Assembly: GCF_002351485.1 (NCBI RefSeq)
Contig: NZ_NWMW01000001.1
Coordinates: 1,798,001-1,862,000, forward strand
Length of the DNA stretch: 64,000 bases
Direction: 5' to 3'
From: Sphingomonas spermidinifaciens
GTDB taxonomy: Bacteria; Pseudomonadota; Alphaproteobacteria; Sphingomonadales; Sphingomonadaceae
In this document: positions 35,172 to 44,330 of the stretch, in pieces
Layout: each line of letters starts with the position of its first letter
Numbering within the stretch: position 1 is the stretch's first letter
The notes under the pieces: generated by a model
What the model saw: only the letters and a program-made list of their open reading frames with translations
Told to the model about the DNA's origin: nothing
Databases searched by the model: none
Made by a program: the position numbers and the translations under genes

Positions 35172-35738
35172 TTGCGCTCGTTGATCTTGCTTCTCCCGCT
35201 CGCGGCGATGGTCGGCGCGTGCGATACGCAAACCCCCGCGGACGGGCAAGCGAACGCCGTCGCCCCTGCGAACGAGAGCACCGCCGCCGCACCCGCCGCC
35301 GGCGGCAAGGTCGACCGCAGCCACAAGGGCGAGGCCGCCCCCGACTATCCCTTCGCCGATCCTGAGGGGGTGAAGAAGACGCTCGCCGACTATCGCGGCA
35401 AGCCGGTGCTGGTGAACCTCTGGGCCACGTGGTGCGCGCCCTGCGTCAAGGAAATGCCGACGCTGGAGGCGCTGGCGAAGCGCGAAAGCGGCCGGATCGA
35501 GGTGCTGACCATCTCGCAGGATTTGGACGGCCCGGCCAAGGTCGTGCCCTATTTCAAGAAAGCCGGCTTCACGACGATCGAACCGTGGAGCGAAAGCGAC
35601 CTGCGCTTTACTACCGGCATGGGGGTGAACCTGCCCACAACGATCCTCTACGACAAGGACGGCAAGGAAGTGTGGCGCGTGGCCGGCGCAATGGAGTGGA
35701 CGGGGGACGAGGCGAAGGCGTTGCTGGGGGAGGTTTAA
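35172..35738 (+). CDS. TlpA-family thiol:disulfide oxidoreductase lipoprotein
   Basis: 188 residues. [17 protein letters not shown] is a lipoprotein signal peptide (VGAC lipobox), followed by an Ala/Pro linker and a thioredoxin fold (about 55-188) with the redox motif [13 protein letters not shown]. It probably keeps periplasmic cysteines reduced, for example during cytochrome c maturation. The TTG at 35172 is chosen because GGAG lies six bases before it and it gives the cleanest signal peptide; TTG 35160 is an alternative. It is divergent from argH. Confidence 0.86.
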   Translation: MRSLILLLPLAAMVGACDTQTPADGQANAVAPANESTAAAPAAGGKVDRSHKGEAAPDYPFADPEGVKKTLADYRGKPVLVNLWATWCAPCVKEMPTLEALAKRESGRIEVLTISQDLDGPAKVVPYFKKAGFTTIEPWSESDLRFTTGMGVNLPTTILYDKDGKEVWRVAGAMEWTGDEAKALLGEV

Positions 35739-35828
35739 ACCACGCGGCGGGTCGATAGCCCATCGCTCAGGCTACCTTGCAGTGCAGCATAATTCGCGTT
35801 AACAACCTTGCATAGTTAATTGGCAAGG

Positions 35829-36968
35829 ATGCGACCTGTGGCGAGACAGCGGCTCGACCACATCGATGGCCTTCGCGGTATCGCTGCACAGATGGTGGTG
35901 TTTGGCCACTGGGCCGAATATGTCGGCCATGTGGTGCCGAATCCGGCGCTCCACGCCGGGTTGACCGCGCTGTTCCGCGAAGGGTTCAATACAGGCCGAC
36001 TCGGCGTCGTCGCGTTCTTTTGCATCAGCGGCTTCGTCATTCCCTTCAGCTTCAGCGGCACCCACCCGCTCCGCAGCTTCATCGTCAGCCGCATCTTCCG
36101 CCTCTATCCCGCCTATTGGGTGTCGATTGCCGCGGCAGCGCTCCTCTTTCCGCTGATCGCCGGCATCCATTTCGACGCGCTTCAGGTCGCCGCCAACCTG
36201 ACGATGGTACAGCCGCTGCTTCGGCAACCCGATATGCTCGGCGTCTATTGGACATTGTTCATCGAGCTGATCTTCTACGGCATCTGTTTCCTCGCCTTCG
36301 CCGGGCGGCTGCTGCATAGCGCGCGCTTCAACCTGGCGATGATGGCCGGCTTTCTCGGCCTCGCGCTGCTGATCGGCCTTTATCGCTGGCTTCATCCCAC
36401 CAGCGGATTGCCGGTCGGCCTGCCGACCTATCTGGCGGCCATGCATTTCGGGACGCTGGCGCGACTTGCATTGATCGAACGGGACCGTCTTGCGGCACGC
36501 CTGTTCTGGCCGGCGGCGGCGATGCTCGCGATCTGTGTAACGGTGGCCAACACGCTCGCCTATCTTTACGCCCGCAACGAGCTGGTCGGCTGGATGGCGG
36601 CAAATACCGGCTATCTGGCGGGGCTGGCGCTGTTCCTCGGCTGCGCGGCCCGGGGCTGGTTCCGCGGGCGATTTCTCGCTTGGCTGGGGCTCCTCAGCTA
36701 TTCGGTCTACCTCTTCCATCCGATCTTTATGCAGCTCAACGTGGCGCTATGGCCGACGATGGACTGGCGGGCAGGGATCGCCTTGCTGACGCCGCTGATC
36801 TTCGTCGGCAGCCTGGTCGTCGCCTGGGCCGTCCAGCGTTTCGTCGAGGCGCCGGCGGTGCGCGCTGGACGAGCGATCAACCGCCGGTTCGATGCACTTC
36901 ACGTCCGGCGCCGGCCGGCGGAAGCCTCGGAGCCGCTACCGGAGGCCAGCCCGATGCATGGCGGCTGA
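35829..36968 (+). CDS. Acyltransferase family 3 (OafA/YrhL-like) membrane protein
   Basis: 379 residues with about ten membrane segments. The N-terminal RLDHIDGLRGIAAQMVVFGHW, with R and H flanking the first helix, and FFCISGFVIPFSF are the hallmark of acyltransferase-3 proteins, which O-acylate surface polysaccharides or small molecules. The ATG at 35829 lacks a good ribosome-binding site; GTG 35838, with AAGG nine bases upstream, may be the true start. No polysaccharide genes are adjacent. Substrate unknown. Confidence 0.85.
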   Translation: MRPVARQRLDHIDGLRGIAAQMVVFGHWAEYVGHVVPNPALHAGLTALFREGFNTGRLGVVAFFCISGFVIPFSFSGTHPLRSFIVSRIFRLYPAYWVSIAAAALLFPLIAGIHFDALQVAANLTMVQPLLRQPDMLGVYWTLFIELIFYGICFLAFAGRLLHSARFNLAMMAGFLGLALLIGLYRWLHPTSGLPVGLPTYLAAMHFGTLARLALIERDRLAARLFWPAAAMLAICVTVANTLAYLYARNELVGWMAANTGYLAGLALFLGCAARGWFRGRFLAWLGLLSYSVYLFHPIFMQLNVALWPTMDWRAGIALLTPLIFVGSLVVAWAVQRFVEAPAVRAGRAINRRFDALHVRRRPAEASEPLPEASPMHGG

Positions 36969-37058
36969 TCGGCGACCGCGGCCCTCATGGCTGCTGACAC
37001 GCCGCGCCGTTCCCCCTAAAGCACGCTTCGCACGCCACGCCCGCGAAGGAACCGCCGC

Positions 37059-37925
37059 TTGCTCGTCACCACGCTTGCCGCTGCCGGCGGCTATCTCGAT
37101 TATCGGTCGCTGGGGCTGGATCCGGTCGCGCTCGACCTCGGCTTCTTCCAGCTCAAATGGTATTCGCTCGCGTACATCGCGGGCATCCTGCTCGGCTGGT
37201 TCTATCTGCTGAAGCTTCTTGATCGACCCGGCGCGCCGATGGCGCGGCGGCATGCCGACGACCTCGTCTTCTATGCCACCATCGGCATCATCGCAGGCGG
37301 GCGGCTCGGCTACATCCTGTTCTATCGCCCCGACCTGTTCGCCAAGCCGCTCAGCATCCTTAAGCTTTGGGACGGAGGCATGTCGTTCCATGGCGGCGTG
37401 ATCGGCGTCACCCTCGGCATCGTCCTGATGGCGCGCAAGCACGGGCTCAACTGGCTGCGTATCCACGATTATGTCGCCTGCGTCGTGCCGATCGGGCTGT
37501 TCTTCGGCCGGCTCGCCAACTTCGTGAACGGCGAGCTCTGGGGGCGGCCAACCGACGTGCCCTGGGCGATCGTCTTTCCGCGCACCGGGATGGACGTGCC
37601 GCGCCATCCCAGCCAGCTCTACGAAGCGGGGCTCGAGGGGTTGGCGCTGCTGCTCGTCCTCGCCTTCTTCTTCTGGCGCACCGATGCGCGCTACTATCCC
37701 GGCCGGCTCGTCGGCATCTTCCTGCTTGGCTACGGTGCGTCGCGCTTTTTCGTCGAGTTCTTCCGCGAGGCCGACGAGCAGCTGATGTGGCTCCACGACA
37801 TGACCGGGCTCAACATGGGCCAGTATCTGTGCATGCCGATGATCCTCGGTGGACTCTACTTGATCGCCACCTCGAAGGGGCGGCGCCAGCGAGTCGAGCC
37901 GATCGTCGGCGAGAGCGTCGCCTGA
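37059..37925 (+). CDS. lgt: Prolipoprotein diacylglyceryl transferase
   Basis: 288 residues with seven membrane segments. The signature [17 protein letters not shown], the SFHGGVIG loop and [14 protein letters not shown] are complete. It transfers diacylglycerol from phosphatidylglycerol to the lipobox cysteine of prolipoproteins, such as the two lipoproteins encoded at 33.5 and 35.2 kb. The start is TTG at 37059 with AAGGA eight bases upstream. The next gene starts 1 bp after its stop. Confidence 0.95.
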   Translation: MLVTTLAAAGGYLDYRSLGLDPVALDLGFFQLKWYSLAYIAGILLGWFYLLKLLDRPGAPMARRHADDLVFYATIGIIAGGRLGYILFYRPDLFAKPLSILKLWDGGMSFHGGVIGVTLGIVLMARKHGLNWLRIHDYVACVVPIGLFFGRLANFVNGELWGRPTDVPWAIVFPRTGMDVPRHPSQLYEAGLEGLALLLVLAFFFWRTDARYYPGRLVGIFLLGYGASRFFVEFFREADEQLMWLHDMTGLNMGQYLCMPMILGGLYLIATSKGRRQRVEPIVGESVA

Positions 37926-37926
37926 A

Positions 37927-38982
37927 GTGAGCGCCGGCGAAGGCCCCCTGCCCGAGCGGATCGCGCGTGCGATCACGCTCGGCGGGCCGATTCCGCTGTC
38001 GCAGTTCATGGCGGCGGCGAACACGCACTATTACGACACGCGGGATCCGTTGGGCGCGCGCGGCGACTTCACCACCGCGCCCGAGATCAGCCAGATGTTC
38101 GGCGAGCTGATCGGCCTGGCGCTCACCGACCTTTGGCACCGCGCAGGCCAGCCGACGGCGCGCTATGTCGAATACGGTCCCGGCCGCGGCACGCTCGCCG
38201 CCGATGCCCTGCGCGCGATGGCGACGGTGGGACTGAAGCCCCCCGTGCACCTGATCGAAGCGTCGGGGACGCTGCGGGAGAAACAGGCGGCGGCAGTGCC
38301 CGGCGCCGAATGGCATCTCGACCTGATGAGCGTGCCCGAGGACGGCGCGCTGCTGGTCGTCGCGAACGAATTCTTCGACGCGCTTCCCATCCGCCAGCTG
38401 GTCAAGACCGGGGAAGGCTGGCGCGAGCGGCTGGTGGCCTGCCAGGACACACTGTTCCTGCCGATCGTCGGTAACACCGTGTTCGATCCGATCGTCCCGC
38501 ATCAGCTGCGCGGCGCTCCCAACGGCTCGATCCTCGAAACTTCGCCTGCGAGCGTCGCGGTGATGCGCGTGCTCGCGCGCCGGATCGTGGCGCAGGGGGG
38601 CGCGGCGATCGTCATCGATTATGGCTATGACGGGCCGGCGGTGGGTGACACGCTGCAGGCAGTCAGCGGCCACGCCTTCGCCAACCCATTCGAGGATCCG
38701 GGCGAGCGCGACCTCACCGCGCATGTCGATTTCAGCACGCTGGCAGAGGCCGCGCGGGCCGAGGGCGCCGTCGTCCACGGACCGGTGGGGCAGGGCGCGT
38801 TCCTCGAGGCGCTCGGCATCGGTCCGCGCGCCGCCGCGCTCGCCGCCGCCGCGCCCGACCGGGCCGAGGGGATCGCGGCCGACCGTGCCCGGCTGACGGG
38901 GGCCGACCAGATGGGCGAGCTGTTCAAGGTGCTCGCCGTCACCGCACCCGGCTGGCCGGTGCCCGAGGGGTTCAGCGCATGA
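37927..38982 (+). CDS. SAM-dependent methyltransferase of the NDUFAF7/COG1565 family
   Basis: 351 residues. GDFTTAPEISQMFGELIGL, YVEYGPGRGTLAADAL (SAM motif I) and VVANEFFDALPIRQLV are family signatures. The mitochondrial homologue NDUFAF7 methylates an arginine of complex I subunit NDUFS2 during assembly; whether the bacterial protein does so is not established. The start is GTG at 37927. The stop overlaps the next ATG (ATGA), within lgt-methyltransferase-GNAT-pgeF. Confidence 0.88.
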   Translation: MSAGEGPLPERIARAITLGGPIPLSQFMAAANTHYYDTRDPLGARGDFTTAPEISQMFGELIGLALTDLWHRAGQPTARYVEYGPGRGTLAADALRAMATVGLKPPVHLIEASGTLREKQAAAVPGAEWHLDLMSVPEDGALLVVANEFFDALPIRQLVKTGEGWRERLVACQDTLFLPIVGNTVFDPIVPHQLRGAPNGSILETSPASVAVMRVLARRIVAQGGAAIVIDYGYDGPAVGDTLQAVSGHAFANPFEDPGERDLTAHVDFSTLAEAARAEGAVVHGPVGQGAFLEALGIGPRAAALAAAAPDRAEGIAADRARLTGADQMGELFKVLAVTAPGWPVPEGFSA

Positions 38983-39482
38983 TCGCCTATCGCGACGCCC
39001 GCCCCGACGATGCCGCCGCGCTGTCGGCGATGGCGCAGCAGAGCTTCATCGAAACCTTCGGCCCGCTCTACGCACCTGCCGACCTCGACCTGTTCCTCGA
39101 TCAGGCAATGTCGCCCGCCGCATATGCGCGGCAGCTCGCCGACCCCGCTTACCGCGTTCACCTCGCCACGGTCGAGGGGCAGCCGATCGGGTTTGCAAAG
39201 CTTGGCGCCAATTACTTCGACGGCTTCGATCCCGCCGCGCCCTGCCTCCACCAGCTCTACGTCCTGTCGGCGCATCATGGAGATGGCGTCGGCAAGCGGC
39301 TGATGGCGTGGACGCTGGAGACGGCGCAGGTGCTCGGCAGCGAGCTCTATCTCAGCGTCTATATCGACAACACCCGCGCGCGCCGCTTCTACGACCGGCT
39401 TGGGTTCGTGAAGGTCGGCGATTACATCTTCAGGGTCGGCAATCACGAGGACCACGACATCATCATGCGGCTGACGCTGTGA
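38979..39482 (+). CDS. GNAT-family N-acetyltransferase
   Basis: 167 residues with the GNAT fold. The acetyl-CoA-binding region is QLYVLSAHHGDGVGKRLMAWTLE, followed by LYLSVYIDNTRARRFYDRLGFVKVG. It resembles RimI-like and small-molecule acetyltransferases; the acceptor is unknown. It overlaps both neighbours by four bases (ATGA and GTGA), so it is cotranslated with the NDUFAF7-like and pgeF genes. Confidence 0.88.
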   Translation: MIAYRDARPDDAAALSAMAQQSFIETFGPLYAPADLDLFLDQAMSPAAYARQLADPAYRVHLATVEGQPIGFAKLGANYFDGFDPAAPCLHQLYVLSAHHGDGVGKRLMAWTLETAQVLGSELYLSVYIDNTRARRFYDRLGFVKVGDYIFRVGNHEDHDIIMRLTL

Positions 39483-40243
39483 GCGGCGTCGAGGCGATCC
39501 GTGCCGCCGCACTGGAGGGTGTCACGCACGGCTTTCTCGGCCGGCGCGGGGGCGTGTCGGAAGGGATCTACGCCGGTCTCAACGTCGGCACCGGATCGAG
39601 CGACGCGCGCGAGGCCGTCGCGCGCAACCGCGACCTCGCCGTCGCTGCGGTGCTGCCCGGCGCGGCGCTGGTGACGGTGCATCAGGTCCATTCGCCAGAG
39701 GTGGTAACGGTCAGCGCCCCCTTTCCCGGTGACCGTCCAAAGGCCGACGCGCTGGTGACGCGCACGCCCGGCCTGCTGATCGGCATCCTCACCGCCGATT
39801 GCGCGCCGGTGCTGTTCGCCGACCGCGAGGCCGGCGTGGTCGGCGCGGCGCATGCCGGGTGGAAGGGGGCGATCGGGGGCGTCACCGACACGACGATCGC
39901 CGCCATGGTGGCGCTCGGCGCCTCACGCGCTCGCATCGCTGCGGCAATCGGGCCGTGTATCGCGCGCGCAAGCTACGAGGTCGATGCCGGTTTCGCCGAC
40001 CGCTTCTGCGCCGACGATCCCGCCAACGAGCGCTTCTTCACCGAGGGCCGGCGCGACGGGCATTTCCAGTTCGACCTTGAAGGCTATGTCGCCGCGCGCC
40101 TCGCCGACGCCGGGATCGGCCGGGTCGAGGCATTGGGGCTCGATACTTATGCCGACCCGTCGCGCTTCTACAGCTATCGTCGCTCGATGCATGCGGGCGA
40201 GCCCGACTATGGCCGCCAGATCAGCCTGATCGGTTTGAATTGA
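39479..40243 (+). CDS. pgeF: Peptidoglycan editing factor PgeF (YfiH, DUF152)
   Basis: 254 residues. It has the multicopper-oxidase-like fold of the YfiH family: HGFLGRRGGVSEGIYAGLNVG, the metal-site TVHQVHSPEV, LTADCAPVLFAD and AAHAGWKGAIGG, with GPCI further on. In E. coli YfiH keeps non-canonical amino acids out of peptidoglycan precursors. The start is GTG at 39479 within the GNAT stop codon. The longer in-frame extension overlaps the GNAT gene and is not homologous. Confidence 0.92.
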   Translation: MSGVEAIRAAALEGVTHGFLGRRGGVSEGIYAGLNVGTGSSDAREAVARNRDLAVAAVLPGAALVTVHQVHSPEVVTVSAPFPGDRPKADALVTRTPGLLIGILTADCAPVLFADREAGVVGAAHAGWKGAIGGVTDTTIAAMVALGASRARIAAAIGPCIARASYEVDAGFADRFCADDPANERFFTEGRRDGHFQFDLEGYVAARLADAGIGRVEALGLDTYADPSRFYSYRRSMHAGEPDYGRQISLIGLN

Positions 40244-40297
40244 TCGGAAGCGTTCGGGCGCGCTAGGATCGTTACAAACGATACCAAGGAGAATGCC

Positions 40298-41611
40298 GTG
40301 ACCGAGCCGACCGAAGCCGACCTGACCGGCACAACGCCCCGCCGCAATCCGAAGCCCGCGGTCGAGACGATCGGCAATCGCCGCCTCAAGCCCTCGACGC
40401 TCATGATGGGCCACGGCTTTGACCCCGCGCTGTCGGAGGGGTCGCTGAAGCCGCCGGTGTTCCTCACCTCGACTTTCGTCTTTCCCAACGCCGCCGCGGG
40501 CAAGCGCCATTTCGAGGGTGTGACGGGCAAGCGGCCGGGCGGCGCCGAAGGCCTCGTCTATTCGCGCTTCAACGGCCCGAATCAGGAGATCCTCGAGGAT
40601 CGCCTCGGCGTCTGGGAGGATGCCGAGGATGCGCTGACCTTCTCCAGCGGCATGTCGGCGATCGGGACGCTCTTCCTCGCCTTCGTCCAGCCCGGCGACG
40701 TGATCGTCCATTCCGGCCCGCTCTATGCCGCGACCGAGACGATGATCGCGCGGCTGCTCGGCAAGTTCGGGGTCGAGTGGCTCGACTTCCCCGCCGGCGC
40801 AACGCAGAACGAGATCGAGGCGGTGCTCGAGCAGGCCAGGGCGAAGGGCCGTGTGCCCCTCATCTATCTCGAAAGCCCCGCCAATCCCACCAATGTGCTC
40901 GTCGATGTCGAGGCGGTGGCGGCGGCGCGCGACGCGGTGTTCGGCGATGCCGAGGAGCAGCCGCCGATCGCGATCGACAACACGTTCCTCGGGCCCCTGT
41001 GGCAGCAGCCGCTGAAGCACGGCGCGGACCTCGTCGTCTACAGCCTCACCAAATATGCGGGCGGCCATTCGGACCTCGTCGCGGGCGGCGTACTCGGCTC
41101 GCGCAAGCACATGGACATGGTGCGTGCGATCCGGAACACGCTCGGCACCATCCTAGACCCCAATACCGCGTGGATGCTCTTGCGCAGCCTGGAGACGCTC
41201 GAACTCCGCATGACCCGCGCGGGCGAGAATGCGGCCAAGGTCTGCGAATGGCTTCGCGACCATCCGAAGGTCGAGCGGATCGGCTATCTCGGCTTCCTGA
41301 AGGATGACCGTCAGGCGGATATCTATGCCCGCCACTGCACCGGCGCGGGCTCGACCTTCTCGCTCTACCTGAAGGGCGGCGAGCGCGAGGCGTTCGCCTT
41401 CCTCGACGCGCTCAAGATCGCCAAGCTCGCCGTCAGCCTCGGCGGGACCGAGACGCTCGCCTCCGCCCCCGCGGCGATGACGCACCTGTCGGTGCCCGAC
41501 GCGCGCAAGGCGGCGCTCGGTATCACCGACAATCTCGTGCGCATCTCGATCGGCGTCGAGGATGCCGACGACCTGATCGCCGATTTCGAGCAGGCGCTCG
41601 GGGCGATCTGA
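40298..41611 (+). CDS. Cystathionine gamma-synthase family PLP enzyme
   Basis: 437 residues, PLP fold-type I trans-sulfuration family. PLP-binding motifs are TFSSGMSAIGTLFLAF, LIYLESPANPTNVLVD, AIDNTFLGPLWQQPLKHGADLVV and the Schiff-base lysine in YSLTKYAGGHSD. The C-terminus has the usual GGTETLASAPAAMTHLS. It makes or breaks a gamma C-S bond (cystathionine gamma-synthase, O-acetylhomoserine sulfhydrylase or methionine gamma-lyase); the long N-terminus marks a proteobacterial subgroup whose exact reaction I cannot tell. The GTG start has AAGGAG upstream. The 54-bp leader is too short for a known riboswitch. Confidence 0.88.
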   Translation: MTEPTEADLTGTTPRRNPKPAVETIGNRRLKPSTLMMGHGFDPALSEGSLKPPVFLTSTFVFPNAAAGKRHFEGVTGKRPGGAEGLVYSRFNGPNQEILEDRLGVWEDAEDALTFSSGMSAIGTLFLAFVQPGDVIVHSGPLYAATETMIARLLGKFGVEWLDFPAGATQNEIEAVLEQARAKGRVPLIYLESPANPTNVLVDVEAVAAARDAVFGDAEEQPPIAIDNTFLGPLWQQPLKHGADLVVYSLTKYAGGHSDLVAGGVLGSRKHMDMVRAIRNTLGTILDPNTAWMLLRSLETLELRMTRAGENAAKVCEWLRDHPKVERIGYLGFLKDDRQADIYARHCTGAGSTFSLYLKGGEREAFAFLDALKIAKLAVSLGGTETLASAPAAMTHLSVPDARKAALGITDNLVRISIGVEDADDLIADFEQALGAI

Positions 41612-41642
41612 GGGTTAGTGCGATCGGGAGCGGGGAGGCGGC

Positions 41643-42032
41643 ATGATCTACATCGTCCTCAATCTTGTCCCGATCCTGATCGCCACCTTGGCCGGGCTGG
41701 CCATCGGCGCGGTTGTCTGGCGCCAAGCGGCGAGCGACGCGGCGCTGCGCCGCCTCCTGCCGGTAGCGCTGGTCGCCGAGTTCTGGCTCGCCGCGATCCT
41801 CGCTGGCGCGCTGATCCTCGCGCCGCCGCGGGGGAGCGCGTGGACGATGGCGCTGGGCAGTGCCTTCGTCATCTGGATCGGGTTCGTGGTGCCGGCGCTC
41901 ATCGTGACGCTGCGGGTGCGCGGCGTGCGCTGGCGGGCGATCGGGACGGATTGCGCGCACTGGCTCGCGGTCATGCTGGTGCAGGCGGCGGTCATGCAAG
42001 GCTGGGGATTGATCGCGCCGCCGGTTTCATAA
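41643..42032 (+). CDS. Small four-helix membrane protein, function unknown
   Basis: 129 residues with four predicted membrane segments (about 4-24, 38-60, 68-90 and 105-125) and a WIGFVVPALIVTLRVRG loop. The overall pattern is reminiscent of DUF1761 proteins, but I am not certain. The ATG has GGGGAGG upstream. It follows the PLP enzyme by 31 bp and may be cotranscribed. Confidence 0.7.
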   Translation: MIYIVLNLVPILIATLAGLAIGAVVWRQAASDAALRRLLPVALVAEFWLAAILAGALILAPPRGSAWTMALGSAFVIWIGFVVPALIVTLRVRGVRWRAIGTDCAHWLAVMLVQAAVMQGWGLIAPPVS

Positions 42033-42134
42033 GGGAGCACGCCGCGGCAAAACCGCGTCGTCGGTCACCCTTCGGGCACCGGCCGCAGCGAATCGCAGTT
42101 TCCTGGATTAGCGCCGCTCATCCACAGCGATTGC

Positions 42135-42208
42135 TGGAGCGGGTAGCGGGAATCGAACCCGCATATTCAGCTTGGAAGGCTGCTGCACTACCATTGTGCT
42201 ATACCCGC
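42135..42208 (-). tRNA. tRNA-Gly (anticodon TCC)
   Basis: On the minus strand GCGGGTA (5', ending at 42208) pairs with TACCCGC; discriminator T and an encoded CCA (42135-42137) follow. The anticodon loop CTTCCAA gives TCC, and the T arm GCGGGTTCGATTCCCGC is perfect. The D arm ATAGCACAATGGTAGTGC is normal for glycine tRNAs. Confidence 0.97.
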
Positions 42209-42251
42209 GCCGCGCTGCCGATAGACCGGTGGCCTCCGCGCAGCAAGGGGG

Positions 42252-43121
42252 TCAGCGCGTCGGCACCGGCTCCGGCCCCGTCCAGTCGTAGAAGCCGCGC
42301 CCGCATTTCTTGCCGACCCAGCCCGCCTCGACATACTTCACCAAGAGCGGCGCGGGGCGGAACTTTGGGTCGCCCGTCCCCTCGAACAGCACCCGGCAGA
42401 TGTCGAGGCAGGTATCGAGGCCGATGAAGTCGGCCAGCGTCAGCGGCCCCATCGGGTGGTTCAGACCCAGCTTCACCGCGGTGTCGATGTCGCGGATTGT
42501 CGCCACGCCCTCGCCCAGCGCGAAGCACGCCTCGTTGAGCATCGGCAGCAGCACCCGGTTGACGATGAAGCCCGGCGCATCGTTGGCATGGACGATCTCC
42601 TTGCCCAGGCTCCGCCCGAACGCCTCGACCACGTCCACCGTCGCGTTGGCGGTGGCAAGGCCGCGGATCAACTCGATCAGGCCCATGACGGGCACCGGGT
42701 TGAAGAAATGCACGCCCATGAACCGCGCCGGATCGGGCGACGCCTGCGCCAGCCGCGTGATCGGGATCGACGAGGTATTCGAGGCGAGGATCGCCGTATC
42801 CGAGAGCACCCGGCCGACATTCTCGAAGATCTGGCGCTTGATCGCCTCCTTCTCGGTCGCCGCCTCGATTACGAGGTCGCAGTCCGCCATCGCCTCGACT
42901 CCGCCGACGCATTCGATGCGGCCGAGCGCCGCGTCGCGGTCATCGGCGGTGATCTTTTCCCTTTCGACGGCTCGGGTGAGCAGCTTGGCGATGCCCGCCT
43001 TGCCCTTTTCGGCGCGCGCCTGATCGACGTCGGACAGCAGCACGCGGTAGCCGGCCTGCGCCGATACCTGGGCGATCCCCGCCCCCATCTGGCCCGCGCC
43101 GATCACGCCAACGGTCTTCAT
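42252..43121 (-). CDS. 3-hydroxybutyryl-CoA dehydrogenase (HbdH/PaaH-like)
   Basis: 289 residues. The N-terminal NAD-binding motif is TVGVIGAGQMGAGIAQVSAQAG. SNTSSIPITRLAQ and MGVHFFNPVPVMGLIELI are the signature of 3-hydroxyacyl-CoA dehydrogenases; the C-terminal helical domain includes VNRVLLPMLNEACFAL and NHPMGPLTLADFIGLDT. It interconverts 3-hydroxybutyryl-CoA and acetoacetyl-CoA. The ATG (43119-43121) has GGAGAG upstream; the longer upstream frame lacks homology. The gene is monocistronic between tRNA-Gly and the divergent DUF1176 gene. Confidence 0.93.
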   Translation of the reverse strand: MKTVGVIGAGQMGAGIAQVSAQAGYRVLLSDVDQARAEKGKAGIAKLLTRAVEREKITADDRDAALGRIECVGGVEAMADCDLVIEAATEKEAIKRQIFENVGRVLSDTAILASNTSSIPITRLAQASPDPARFMGVHFFNPVPVMGLIELIRGLATANATVDVVEAFGRSLGKEIVHANDAPGFIVNRVLLPMLNEACFALGEGVATIRDIDTAVKLGLNHPMGPLTLADFIGLDTCLDICRVLFEGTGDPKFRPAPLLVKYVEAGWVGKKCGRGFYDWTGPEPVPTR

Positions 43122-43189
43122 GTCGCTCTCCACTTCGCTCGTTCGCGTGCCTCCTATCGCGCCGGGCGCGACAGGGCTAGGATGAAGCC

Positions 43190-44221
43190 ATGCTGACACT
43201 GGCGCTCCTCATCGCGGTCCAGGCGAGCGCCGAGGCGCCGCGGCCGGGGCCAATCCGCACCTTCGGTGACTGGGTGGTCGCCTGCGACAATGTGAAGGCG
43301 TGCGAGATGACCTCGCTCTGGCCGGGCGAGGGACAGCCCGAGGAGGGGTCGCCCTATGACCGGCTGGCGGCCTCGGCTCGGCGCGCGGCGGGGCCGACGG
43401 GCGGCTGGACGGTCGAGTTCCAGCTTTCCGACGATCGCAAGGACGCGCTGCGCGTCACGACCGAGGCCGGGCTCGATGTTCGCGGCACCCCGCGTGAGGG
43501 GATGCTGCGCTTCTCGGGTGCCGAAGCGGGGCGGATCGTCGCGGCGATGGCGACGGGCACGAGGCTGCGCGTCGGTGACGAGACGTCGGTGATGGGCATG
43601 GTGTCGCTGAAGGGATCATCGGCGGCATTGCGCTTCGTCGACGCCGAACAGGGGCGCGCGGGAACAGTGACGGCGGCGGTGGCGAAGGGTGGTCGGCCCG
43701 CCACGACGGTGCCCCCTGCAGCGCCGCTGCCGGCCGTCCGCTTCGTCAGACCCGGCGGGACGCCCGCGCCCTTCCCGGCCAAACTGCGCGCCGCTGTCGA
43801 CAAGGAAAGCGAGTGCGGCAGCGTCTATGAGGGCGGGACAGGCGACCTGCCCCCGGTCGAGCGCCATGCGCTGGGCGACGGCAAGACGCTGGTGCTGCTC
43901 CCCTGCGGCAGCGGAGCGTACAATTTCTCGACCCGTCCTTACCTCCTCGGCGCCGGTGCAAAGCCGGTGGTCGCGGCGTTCGACGGCGAGCCGGGCATGG
44001 CGCCCGAAGGGCCGCCCGACCTCGTCAACGCGCGCTTCGACGCGGCAACGGGGCGGCTCGAAACCTATGCGAAGGGGCGAGGCATCGGCGATTGCGGGTC
44101 GAGCGCGGCTTATGTCTGGAACGGCACGCGCTTCCGTCTGGTCGAACAGCATGTGATGCCCGAGTGCCGGGGATCGGTGAACTGGCTGACGGTTTGGCGC
44201 GCGCAGGCGGTGGGGCGGTAA
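43190..44221 (+). CDS. DUF1176 domain-containing secreted protein
   Basis: 343 residues with a short signal peptide (about 1-15) and a DUF1176 pattern: IRTFGDWVVACDNVKACEMTS near the start and the C-terminal GDCGSSAAYVWNGTRFRLVEQHVMPECRG...NWLTVWRA. Paired cysteines suggest disulfides in the periplasm. The first half resembles an invasion-associated-protein-B-like fold. Function is not known. Divergent from the dehydrogenase gene by 68 bp. Confidence 0.85.
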   Translation: MLTLALLIAVQASAEAPRPGPIRTFGDWVVACDNVKACEMTSLWPGEGQPEEGSPYDRLAASARRAAGPTGGWTVEFQLSDDRKDALRVTTEAGLDVRGTPREGMLRFSGAEAGRIVAAMATGTRLRVGDETSVMGMVSLKGSSAALRFVDAEQGRAGTVTAAVAKGGRPATTVPPAAPLPAVRFVRPGGTPAPFPAKLRAAVDKESECGSVYEGGTGDLPPVERHALGDGKTLVLLPCGSGAYNFSTRPYLLGAGAKPVVAAFDGEPGMAPEGPPDLVNARFDAATGRLETYAKGRGIGDCGSSAAYVWNGTRFRLVEQHVMPECRGSVNWLTVWRAQAVGR

Positions 44222-44233
44222 AGAAGCGGGACG

Positions 44234-44310
44234 CCCCTTCAAGCCAGGGGTGACGTTTGTGGGGAAAGCGCACCCTCAACCAAACCCGTCACCCCGGACT
44301 TAATCCGGGG
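44234..44310. repeat. Pair of inverted REP-like palindromic elements
   Basis: Two related 22-23-bp units face each other between the convergent DUF1176 and egtD genes: 44234-44255 (minus orientation) and 44287-44309 (plus). They share CGTCACCCC at one end and a G-rich end; GGGGTGACG at 44247-44255 and CGTCACCCC at 44287-44295 are exact inverted copies. The plus unit contains a strong hairpin, CCCCGGA-CTTAA-TCCGGGG (44292-44310), which could end both transcripts. A third related copy is at 49136-49158. Confidence 0.55.
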
Positions 44311-44330
44311 GCCTGTTTCTTCTTCTGAAA

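Noticed and set aside
40244..40297. Leader of the cystathionine gamma-synthase family gene, considered for a SAM riboswitch
   Set aside because: Only 54 bp, without the conserved pseudoknot elements of SAM-II or other SAM riboswitches.
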